Source of the DNA: Lysobacterales bacterium
Lineage (GTDB): Bacteria > Pseudomonadota > Gammaproteobacteria > Xanthomonadales > SZUA-36
Reading direction: 5' to 3'
NCBI GenBank assembly: GCA_026196445.1
Contig: JAPHTE010000188.1
Location: forward strand, 1 to 13,866
DNA: 13,866 nucleotides
Of the stretch, positions 6,402 to 12,654 are shown piece by piece (the first letter of the stretch is position 1; each line of letters begins with the position of its first letter). The position numbers were made by a program, and so were the translations under genes. The notes below the pieces were generated by a model. That model searched no databases and was not told the DNA's origin. It saw only the letters and a list, made by a program, of their open reading frames with translations.

Positions 6402-6978
6402 AAAAATATCTGCCGCGTGCACCGGCCTACTTTTGTGCCTGTCCTGCGTTACCCCTATTGCAGCAGCGCTGGAAACCGATCGCCAGCAGCCATTGGAGGT
6501 CAACGCGAATTCGACAGACGGGACGCTGGGTGATGGTGTCACCACCTTGCGCGGCGACGTGGATATCCGCCAGGGTACATTGCACATCAAGTCCGAGGAA
6601 GCCGAGGTCAGCAAGGTGGATGGGCGGGTCAATTCCCTGATTTTCAGAGGCGAGCCAGCTTTTCTCGAGCAGGAAATCGAGGGTGAGGGACTGGTCCAGG
6701 CCACGGCCGAGGTCATTCAATACCAGGTAGCCAGCGGGATCGTGACACTGACTGGCAAAGCGGACGTCAAGCACCCGCAGTACCAGATTTCCGGTGAATT
6801 ATTGACTTATGACCTGAATATCCAGCACTTCGAAGGCAGCGCGGATGAAACCGGCAATGGCAGGATCCATATCCGTCTCGACCCGGAAGTCATCGACGAA
6901 AAGCTGGACAAGGATCCGGAAAGCAGTGGCGGCGAGCCTTCAGAAGATAATCCAGACACAACCTTACCCAACAGTTAG
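6388..6978 (+). CDS. lptA: Periplasmic LPS transport protein LptA
   Basis: Periplasmic protein whose beta-jellyroll units stack end to end to form the LPS bridge between LptC and LptD. Seen: 196 residues from ATG 6388 (E. coli 185). The signal peptide is residues 1 to about 27, with hydrophobic TGLLLCLSC and a PIAAA-type cleavage region before LETDRQQPLEV. An OstA/LptA domain follows, with family strands GVTTLRGDVDIRQG, EVIQYQVASGIVTLTGKA and a YDLNIQHFEG-like region. The C-terminal 30 residues are acidic, polar and probably disordered. An in-frame TTG at 6376 would add four residues before the basic n-region; I prefer the ATG, which overlaps the end of lptC by 14 bases. lptB starts eight bases after the stop. 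Confidence 0.94.
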   Translation: MQSIRKISAACTGLLLCLSCVTPIAAALETDRQQPLEVNANSTDGTLGDGVTTLRGDVDIRQGTLHIKSEEAEVSKVDGRVNSLIFRGEPAFLEQEIEGEGLVQATAEVIQYQVASGIVTLTGKADVKHPQYQISGELLTYDLNIQHFEGSADETGNGRIHIRLDPEVIDEKLDKDPESSGGEPSEDNPDTTLPNS

Positions 6979-6986
6979 GACCTGAC

Positions 6987-7706
6987 ATGCTCAAAGCCAT
7001 TAACCTGCACAAGTCCTATCGTAAGAAAGAAGTCGTACGCGGCGTCAATATAGATGTGGAACCGGGCCAGGTGGTGGGACTGCTGGGCCCGAATGGCGCC
7101 GGTAAGACTACCTGCTTCTACATGATCGTCGGGCTCATCCCGACCGATAAAGGCAATATCACGGTCGACGACGTGGATATCACCCATAAACCGGTGAATG
7201 TGCGATCGGGCCTAGGGGTCGGCTACCTGCCGCAGGAAGCATCGGTATTCCGCAAGCTGTCGGTACGTGACAATATCCTCGCCATACTGGAACTGCGCCG
7301 TGACCTGGATGTCTTCGCTCGCAACGAGATTTTGCAAACGCTGATGGAAGAACTCGGTGTGGCACACCTGGCTGAACAGATGGGCCAGGTCTTGTCTGGC
7401 GGGGAACGGCGCAGGGTTGAAATCGCTCGCGCCCTGGCCGCCAGGCCGAGATTCATTCTGCTGGACGAGCCTTTTGCCGGTATCGATCCCATTTCAGTGC
7501 GGGAAATCCAGGAGATCATCAAGCACCTGACCGACCAGGGCATCGGGGTCCTTATCACTGACCACAACGTGCGCGAAATGCTGGGTATCTGTCACCACGC
7601 ATATATCCTGAACGAAGGGGAGGTTCTCGCTGAAGGCAACGCGGCGACCATCCTGGCCAACGAGGAGGTGCGCGAAGTCTATCTTGGCAACGAGTTCCGC
7701 CTCTGA
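6987..7706 (+). CDS. lptB: LPS export ABC transporter ATPase LptB
   Basis: Cytoplasmic ATPase of the LptB2FG complex, powering LPS extraction from the inner membrane. Seen: 239 residues (E. coli 241) with every ABC motif intact: Walker A GPNGAGKT (34-41), Q-loop YLPQEASVF with Gln83, signature LSGGE (136-140), Walker B FILLDE with catalytic Glu161, and switch histidine in TDHNVRE (His193). Phe88 in the Q-loop region corresponds to E. coli Phe90, which contacts LptF/LptG. The C-terminus ends YLGNEFRL, very close to E. coli. The ATG has AGGA seven bases upstream, right after lptA. The membrane partners LptF and LptG are not in the window, as in E. coli, where they lie elsewhere. Confidence 0.98.
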   Translation: MLKAINLHKSYRKKEVVRGVNIDVEPGQVVGLLGPNGAGKTTCFYMIVGLIPTDKGNITVDDVDITHKPVNVRSGLGVGYLPQEASVFRKLSVRDNILAILELRRDLDVFARNEILQTLMEELGVAHLAEQMGQVLSGGERRRVEIARALAARPRFILLDEPFAGIDPISVREIQEIIKHLTDQGIGVLITDHNVREMLGICHHAYILNEGEVLAEGNAATILANEEVREVYLGNEFRL

Positions 7707-7730
7707 TGCCGGTCCGCCTGCTTTTCAATC

Positions 7731-9188
7731 ATGGTTAACCCGTCCCTACAACTCCGCCTGACACAGAAACTGGCCCTGGCGCCGCAGTTGCAGCAGGCGA
7801 TCCGCTTACTGCAATTGAATCGTATTGAACTGCGTGATCACGTCCAGGAACTGCTGGACGCCAACCCGTTGCTGGAGCGCGATGAAGACGCGCCACAGGC
7901 CGGAGAGGCCCATGAGAAGGTGTCCTTCGAATCCCGTCAGGATGAGGTGCGCAAGAGCGAGGACGCCGAGGAATATTCCAGTGGCGAGTATGAACAGGAT
8001 CAATGGCAGGTGGAAAGCGGGCAGTGGACCGACTCCACCGCCTGGTCGGATGATTTTCCTGAGCGTCAAATAGCCGACAGTAGCGATACATCATTACTCG
8101 AACACTTGCTTGCCCAGATTCGCCTGGCCCATTTCAGTGACCTGGACGCCGCCATCGCAACCGCCATCGTCTACGCACTGGACGACGACGGTTTCCTGGC
8201 AGATACCATTGCCGATATCAAGACCAGCCTGTTGCCCGAAATCCACGCCGAGGACGACGAGATCACAGCCGTGTTGCACCGCGTTCAACGCCTCGAGCCC
8301 GTCGGTGTCGCCAGCCGCAGCACCGGGGAGTGCATCCTCATTCAATTGCGTGCGCAACCATCGGGGACGCCCGGTGTTGACACCGCTTTGCGCTTGGCCC
8401 GTGATCACCTGGACCTGGTCGCGGCCAATGATTACGAAAGCATGATGCGCGTTACCGGCGCCGATGCCGGCAAGCTCAAGCAGGCGCTGGAATTGATCAG
8501 GAGCCTGGAACCACGTCCAGGGGCCCGTTATGACAACCGCCACGATGAATACCTGGTACCCGACGTTTACGTTCGCCTGGACGGTGACAAGTGGGTGACC
8601 ACGCTGAGCCCGGATGCCAACCCGAGCCTGCGGCTGAACCAGTATTACATTTCGCTGTTACGGAAATCCGGTGGCAAGGACGCGGAATACCTGCGTGGAC
8701 GGCTACAGGAAGCACGCTGGCTGTTGTCCAGCCTGGAACTGCGTAACCAGACACTGCTGAAAGTGTCCCAGTGCATCGTGGATACCCAGAAGGGATTCCT
8801 GGAAGACGGTGAAATCGCCATGCAACCGCTGATCCTGAAGGATGTCGCCGACCAGGTTGGCGTACACGAATCGACCGTTTCCAGGGCGACCACACGCAAG
8901 TACATGCTCACCCCAAGGGGCATTTTTGAACTCAAATATTTTTTCTCGAGCCACGTTCACACCACCTCCGGTGGCATGGTCAGCGCGACGGCCACAAAGG
9001 CCCGCATCCAGTTACTGATTGAAAACGAGCCACCGGAGCAACCACTGAGCGACCAGGAGATATCGCAGCTTCTGCGTGACACCGGTATCCGTGCCGCCCG
9101 TCGCACGGTTGCCAAGTACCGCGAATCCATCGGCATCGGCTCATCCAGTGAGCGCCGCCGCGCTTATCGCAGGTCCGCTGAATTCTAG
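7731..9188 (+). CDS. rpoN: RNA polymerase sigma-54 factor, RpoN
   Basis: Alternative sigma factor that directs RNA polymerase to -24/-12 promoters and needs AAA+ activators; in most proteobacteria it controls nitrogen use, motility and related genes. Seen: 485 residues (E. coli 477). The Gln/Leu-rich region I (about 1-50) has QLRLTQKLALAPQLQQAIRL and the typical NPLLE. An acidic, poorly conserved region II follows (about 50-120), then the core-binding region III. A helix-turn-helix lies near 369-388 (DVADQVGVHESTVSRA). The diagnostic RpoN box ARRTVAKYRE is at 456-465. The protein is full-length with all regions. The start lies 24 bases after lptB and shows no clear ribosome site. The rpoN-hpf-ptsN-rapZ order is conserved across gammaproteobacteria. 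Confidence 0.98.
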   Translation: MVNPSLQLRLTQKLALAPQLQQAIRLLQLNRIELRDHVQELLDANPLLERDEDAPQAGEAHEKVSFESRQDEVRKSEDAEEYSSGEYEQDQWQVESGQWTDSTAWSDDFPERQIADSSDTSLLEHLLAQIRLAHFSDLDAAIATAIVYALDDDGFLADTIADIKTSLLPEIHAEDDEITAVLHRVQRLEPVGVASRSTGECILIQLRAQPSGTPGVDTALRLARDHLDLVAANDYESMMRVTGADAGKLKQALELIRSLEPRPGARYDNRHDEYLVPDVYVRLDGDKWVTTLSPDANPSLRLNQYYISLLRKSGGKDAEYLRGRLQEARWLLSSLELRNQTLLKVSQCIVDTQKGFLEDGEIAMQPLILKDVADQVGVHESTVSRATTRKYMLTPRGIFELKYFFSSHVHTTSGGMVSATATKARIQLLIENEPPEQPLSDQEISQLLRDTGIRAARRTVAKYRESIGIGSSSERRRAYRRSAEF

Positions 9189-9236
9189 TTTCGAAACGAT
9201 AGCAAAATCGATAATCCACGTATAAACTGTAAGTAT

Positions 9237-9315
9237 GTGGCACGCAATCAATGCTGGCGAGTGACGGAAACTTCGTGCGCCATTTTCACCCCGTTTTGCA
9301 AATTCAGTGTGGCAC
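9237..9315 (+). repeat. Two direct copies of TGTGGCAC between rpoN and hpf
   Basis: TGTGGCAC occurs at 9237-9244 and 9308-9315 in the 194-base gap after rpoN. Each contains TGGCAC, the core of a sigma-54 -24 element, but the following GC is 12 bases away in the first copy and 16 in the second, not the required 10. The second copy also forms the left arm of an imperfect hairpin (TGGCAC...GTGCCA, 9310-9332). Their meaning is unknown. No strong sigma-70 promoter stands out; TATAAA at 9221-9226 lacks a good -35. Confidence 0.3.
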
Positions 9316-9368
9316 CCCATTGAGGTGTGCCAGACTGGCCTTACGTTAACGAGTAGGGTTCAGATAAG

Positions 9369-9375
9369 AAAGGAG
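9369..9375 (+). promoter_or_regulatory. Strong Shine-Dalgarno of hpf
   Basis: AAAGGAG lies seven bases before ATG at 9383. This near-perfect site fixes the start at the ATG rather than the in-frame TTG at 9380 and suggests high translation, fitting a ribosome-binding protein made in bulk. Confidence 0.7.
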
Positions 9376-9382
9376 AAGGTTG

Positions 9383-9712
9383 ATGCAGATTAATATCAAT
9401 GGACACCATGTCGATGTAACACCCGCACTGCGTGCTTACGTCACCGAAAAAATGCAAAAGCTTGAGCGCCATTTTGATAAGGTCAATTCGATTAACGTGA
9501 TCCTGAACGTGGAAAAACTGCAACACCAGGCCGAGGCCACCGTCATAGCCGCCGGACGCACGATTTTCGCTGCCGAGACTGCGAAGGATATGTACGCCTC
9601 GATCGACATGCTGGTCGATAAGCTGGACCGCCAGGTACGCCGGTACAAAGACCGCATTACCGACCACCACCATGACAAACATGATGCCATGGATACGGAT
9701 GGCGGTTCCTGA
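9383..9712 (+). CDS. hpf: Ribosome hibernation promoting factor, HPF (short form)
   Basis: Small protein that binds the 30S decoding region and, with RMF, pairs ribosomes into inactive 100S dimers; historically called the sigma-54 modulation protein. Seen: 109 residues, short-HPF class (E. coli 95). N-terminal MQININGHHVDVTPALRAYV and the basic helix with EKMQKLERHFDKV are conserved, as are the later AAETAKDMYASIDMLVDKLDRQVRRYKD residues (about 67-94). The domain ends there, and the C-terminal 15 residues form a His/Asp-rich tail (DHHHDKHD) that I do not recall in E. coli HPF. No long-form dimerisation domain is present. The start is set by the strong ribosome site. Its place between rpoN and ptsN is conserved. 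Confidence 0.95.
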   Translation: MQININGHHVDVTPALRAYVTEKMQKLERHFDKVNSINVILNVEKLQHQAEATVIAAGRTIFAAETAKDMYASIDMLVDKLDRQVRRYKDRITDHHHDKHDAMDTDGGS

Positions 9713-9752
9713 AACAACCAACGCCCCATAATCACCCGATCAGTCAGCCACC

Positions 9753-10208
9753 ATGCTAGATAGTGATTTACTCAGTCCGCCGCGCATTCTTGCGAATGTA
9801 AGTATCAACAGCAAGAAACGTTTGCTCGAACTGATCAGCCTGACACTGGCCAAGAAGAATACGGAGTTGAACTCCAGGGAAATCTTCCAGAGCCTGTGCG
9901 CCAGGGAACACCTGGGTAACACCACGCTGGGAAATGGCGTCGCGATGCCACATGGACGTATCCATGGCACCGAAGACGTAGAAGCCATTTTTTTACGGCT
10001 GGTCAAACCACTCGAATTGGATGCCGACGATGGCCAACCGGTCGACCTGGTATTCGCCCTGGTCGTCCCCGAGCAATGCACCGATGACCATACCAAGTTG
10101 CTGGAAAGCATCGCGGAACGCTTCGGCGACGCCGGATTCGTGAGCCAACTGCGTGAGGCCGAAGACAACAATGAGCTCTGGCAGCTGCTTGCCAACCCGA
10201 ACACGTGA
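9753..10208 (+). CDS. ptsN: PTS IIA-like nitrogen-regulatory protein PtsN (EIIA-Ntr)
   Basis: Terminal phosphoacceptor of the nitrogen PTS. In E. coli it receives phosphate from PtsP via NPr (PtsO) and regulates potassium transport and other targets by protein contact. Seen: 151 residues (E. coli 163), a single EIIA domain. The phosphorylation site is His67 in NGVAMPHGRI, matching E. coli His73. QPVDLVFALVVPEQ is the next conserved block. The ATG at 9753 gives a typical N-terminus (LLSPPRILANVSINSKKR), though no ribosome site is visible in the 40-base gap after hpf. The stop overlaps the rapZ GTG start. No NPr or EI-Ntr gene is in the window, so the phosphate donor, if any, must be encoded elsewhere. 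Confidence 0.96.
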   Translation: MLDSDLLSPPRILANVSINSKKRLLELISLTLAKKNTELNSREIFQSLCAREHLGNTTLGNGVAMPHGRIHGTEDVEAIFLRLVKPLELDADDGQPVDLVFALVVPEQCTDDHTKLLESIAERFGDAGFVSQLREAEDNNELWQLLANPNT

Positions 10209-11086
10209 AGCCAGGAACAGATAACACCGCACAGGATGTCATCATCGTCAGTGGTCGCTCGGGTGGTGGCAAATCCACTGCGCTGAATGCCCTCGAAGAC
10301 TTCGGCTATTATTGTATCGACAACCTGCCCGGCGCCATGTTGCCCTACTTCGGGCCACAGATGGCCGCCAACCCCGAGTTGTACCGTAAGGTTGCACTTG
10401 GCATCGACGCTCGTTCACGTGAGTCCAGTCTGCAGGTGGTGCTCGAGTGGATGGCGTCATTGCGTGAAGCTGGCATTGAGTGCAAGTTGCTGTTCGTCAC
10501 GGCGGAAAAACCTGTGCTGATAAAGCGCTTCAGTGAAACCCGCCGCCGTCACCCCTTGACCGGCAGTGACAAGGTACTGAGCGACGCGATCGACAGTGAA
10601 CAGAAACTGCTGGAGCCATTACACCAGCAGGCTGACCAGGTTATCGACACCAGCAACTCCAATATCCACCAACTCAGACACCAGGTCTGGAAGTTCGTCG
10701 ATCAGCGTTCCAGCAGCCTGACCATCGTCCTGCAATCATTCGCCTTCAAGGCGGGTGTACCACAGGATGTCGATTTCATGTTCGATGCCCGCATCCTGCC
10801 CAATCCGTACTGGGAAGACGGGCTGAGGGAACTGACCGGCAAGGACGAAGCCGTGCGGTCCTGGCTGGAAAAAGACGCGAACGTGCTGAAAATGACCAGG
10901 GACATCGAACAATTCATGAGTACCTGGCTTCCTGCTTTCAAGGAAACACAGCGCAGCTACGTGACGATCGGTATCGGTTGCACGGGTGGCAAACATCGCT
11001 CGGTCTACCTGGCCGAGAAGCTGGCCGTCGCGCTGGCCAAGGCTAATGAAAACGTGCAGGTGCATCACCGCGAGATCCCCTCCTGA
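10205..11086 (+). CDS. rapZ: RNase adapter protein RapZ
   Basis: Nucleotide-binding RNA adapter. In E. coli it guides RNase E to the small RNA GlmZ and so controls GlmS and amino-sugar supply for the envelope. Seen: 293 residues (E. coli 284). The N-terminal kinase-like domain has Walker A GRSGGGKS at residues 17-24, followed by ALEDFGYYCIDNLP. RFSETRRRHPL corresponds to the conserved E. coli SDTRRLHPL region. The C-terminal domain has FKAGVPQDVDFMFDARILPNP and the diagnostic IGCTGGKHRSVYLAE. The start is GTG at 10205, overlapping the ptsN stop as GTGA; no in-frame ATG precedes the Walker motif. The N-terminus is about nine residues longer than in E. coli. Whether a GlmZ-like RNA exists in this organism cannot be judged here. 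Confidence 0.96.
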   Translation: MKPGTDNTAQDVIIVSGRSGGGKSTALNALEDFGYYCIDNLPGAMLPYFGPQMAANPELYRKVALGIDARSRESSLQVVLEWMASLREAGIECKLLFVTAEKPVLIKRFSETRRRHPLTGSDKVLSDAIDSEQKLLEPLHQQADQVIDTSNSNIHQLRHQVWKFVDQRSSSLTIVLQSFAFKAGVPQDVDFMFDARILPNPYWEDGLRELTGKDEAVRSWLEKDANVLKMTRDIEQFMSTWLPAFKETQRSYVTIGIGCTGGKHRSVYLAEKLAVALAKANENVQVHHREIPS

Positions 11087-11126
11087 TTCGGCAATTCCCA
11101 TATCAGTATCCTCATTTTCGATTTTA

Positions 11127-11151
11127 CCCGGCCCACACCGGTATGGCCGGG
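11127..11151. other. Stem-loop between rapZ and mgtE
   Basis: CCCGGCC (11127-11133) and GGCCGGG (11145-11151) form a perfect seven-pair GC stem around an 11-base loop that itself contains ACCGGT. No U-run follows on either strand (GCTCAAAATTT on plus), so it is not a textbook intrinsic terminator. It may still end or protect the rapZ transcript. The rest of this 130-base gap holds only the candidate mgtE promoter. Confidence 0.45.
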
Positions 11152-11183
11152 GCTCAAAATTTCCCTAAATCCACAAGGCGACT

Positions 11184-11192
11184 TGGTACAAT
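11184..11192 (+). promoter_or_regulatory. Candidate extended -10 promoter for mgtE
   Basis: TGGTACAAT combines a TGN extension with TACAAT, five of six matches to TATAAT. No -35 match lies 16-18 bases upstream, which extended -10 promoters tolerate. Initiation near 11199 would leave a leader of about 18 bases before the GTG start. It follows the stem-loop, consistent with a separate mgtE transcript. Confidence 0.45.
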
Positions 11193-11216
11193 GTCCGCTC
11201 AAATCAGGCGGTCAAA

Positions 11217-12629
11217 GTGCAGAAGGCCGCTTTTAACGAGCTTGAACAGAGGTTGGCGATAACAATGCGTGAAAATCAGCATGACGAAAAGATAGCCCGT
11301 CACCTTGATCGTTTGTCCGACGCGCTAGACAGTGGCGTCCAGTCAAAAGTAACCAAACTCCTCAATAGCCTCAATGGGGCTGAAATTGGCGACTTGCTCG
11401 AGTCCTTGCCACAGAACAAACGCCAGGCTGTCTGGGCTCTCGTCAAGGTGGACCTCGACGCCGACGTGTTAGTCGAAGTCAACGATGAAGTACGCGCCGG
11501 CCTGATCGCCGATACCTCGCCAGATGACTTGATTCAGGCCATGGGCGACCTGGACATCGATGACCTGGCTGACATCCTGAACGACCTGCCAGATACGGTG
11601 ATCAAGGAAGTTTTGCGCGCCATGGACAGGCAGGACCGTGAGCGTCTGGCGCAGGTCATGTCCTACCCGGAGGACTCCGCTGGCGGCCTGATGAACCCCG
11701 ACGTGGTGACGGTCCGGCCGGACGTCACCCTGGACGTGGTTTTACGCTACCTGCGAGTGCGCGGAGAACTGCCCGACGCCTTTGACCAATTGTTCGTCGT
11801 CAACCGCGCCGGCAGGTACCTCGGCCAACTCAAACTTTCTGACGTACTGACCAAGGATCCGGCCTGCACGGTCAGTGAACTGACCAACCGGGCTGACGAC
11901 GCCATACCGGTCGATATGTCCGCCAGCCAGGTAGCACTGGAATTTGAACACGACGACCTGGTTTCTGCCCCGGTCATCGGTCCGGATGGACTTCTTCTGG
12001 GCCGGATCACGATTGACGACGTCGTCGACGTCATCCGTGAAGAGGGTGACCACCTGGTGCTGACCTCGGCCGGCCTGGACGAAGAAGACGACATGTTCGC
12101 ACCGGTCGTACAGTCCGCCCGGAGGCGCTGGGTATGGCTGGGCGTTAACCTGGTTACCGCGCTGATGGCGGCTGTCGTGCTTTATGCCTTCCAGCCGACA
12201 CTGGACCAACTCGTCGAACTGGCCGTGCTTTTCCCGGTGGTCATGAGCATGGGTGGTATTGCGGGCACGCAGACACTCACGCTGATGATCAGGGGAATGG
12301 CCACCGGCCAGGTCAGCGCCCGCAACTCGATGGCCATCCTCAGAAAAGAACTCATGGTGGGTATACTCAACGGCATTGTGTTTTCGGTCATCATCGCTAC
12401 TGTTGCCTACTTGTGGTACGGCAGCCCGGGACTGGGGCTGGTCATGGCGGTTGCAATCATCGTTAACCTGGTGGCCGGTGCGCTGGCCGGTGCACTGATT
12501 CCGGTCGTGTTGAAGCGGATGTCTATTGACCCGGCGCTGGCGGGCGGCGTCGTCCTGACCACCGTGACCGATGTGGTCGGAATCTTTGCTTTCATCGGTC
12601 TCGCCAGTTACGTGTTGATTGCGCAATAA
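11217..12629 (+). CDS. mgtE: Magnesium transporter MgtE
   Basis: Dimeric Mg2+-selective inner-membrane channel, gated by Mg2+ binding to its cytoplasmic part. Seen: 470 residues from GTG 11217 (Thermus MgtE about 450). An acidic superhelical N domain (about 30-145) has repeated helices such as LLESLPQNKRQAVW, DDLADILNDLPD and MSYPEDSAGGLM. Two CBS domains (about 158-285) and five membrane helices (about 301-470) follow. Pore elements FPVVMSMGGIAGTQTLTL and LTTVTDVVG are present; Asp452 in the latter matches the pore aspartate (Asp432 in Thermus). The GTG has AGGCGG six bases upstream; an in-frame ATG at 11265 would give 454 residues and is an alternative. In many proteobacteria mgtE closes a ptsN-hprK-rapZ-ptsH-ptsI cluster; here it follows rapZ directly. 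Confidence 0.95.
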   Translation: MQKAAFNELEQRLAITMRENQHDEKIARHLDRLSDALDSGVQSKVTKLLNSLNGAEIGDLLESLPQNKRQAVWALVKVDLDADVLVEVNDEVRAGLIADTSPDDLIQAMGDLDIDDLADILNDLPDTVIKEVLRAMDRQDRERLAQVMSYPEDSAGGLMNPDVVTVRPDVTLDVVLRYLRVRGELPDAFDQLFVVNRAGRYLGQLKLSDVLTKDPACTVSELTNRADDAIPVDMSASQVALEFEHDDLVSAPVIGPDGLLLGRITIDDVVDVIREEGDHLVLTSAGLDEEDDMFAPVVQSARRRWVWLGVNLVTALMAAVVLYAFQPTLDQLVELAVLFPVVMSMGGIAGTQTLTLMIRGMATGQVSARNSMAILRKELMVGILNGIVFSVIIATVAYLWYGSPGLGLVMAVAIIVNLVAGALAGALIPVVLKRMSIDPALAGGVVLTTVTDVVGIFAFIGLASYVLIAQ

Positions 12630-12654
12630 TCTGCGTATCACAACTACCGTGAGC

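Noticed and set aside
6388..6475. LptA as a lipoprotein, because of a Cys after LLCLS
   Set aside because: The residue at -3 is Cys rather than Leu, a signal-peptidase I site (PIAAA) follows, and LptA is a soluble periplasmic protein in the family.
9188..9197. Palindrome GTTTCGAAAC after the rpoN stop as a terminator
   Set aside because: Arms of five bases with no loop and no U-run cannot form an intrinsic terminator.
9239..9254. Sigma-54 promoter at TGGCACGCAATCAATGC
   Set aside because: The -24 GG and the GC are separated by 12 bases instead of the strict 10. The other candidate at 9310-9330 has 16. Kept only as a repeat observation.
11087..11216. Mg2+-sensing riboswitch (M-box) before mgtE
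   Set aside because: The leader after the likely promoter is about 18 bases, and the whole gap of 130 bases shows only one simple hairpin, far from a multi-helix M-box.
12015..12026. Perfect palindrome GACGACGTCGTC
   Set aside because: It lies inside the mgtE coding region and is explained by consecutive Asp-Asp-Val-Val codons.
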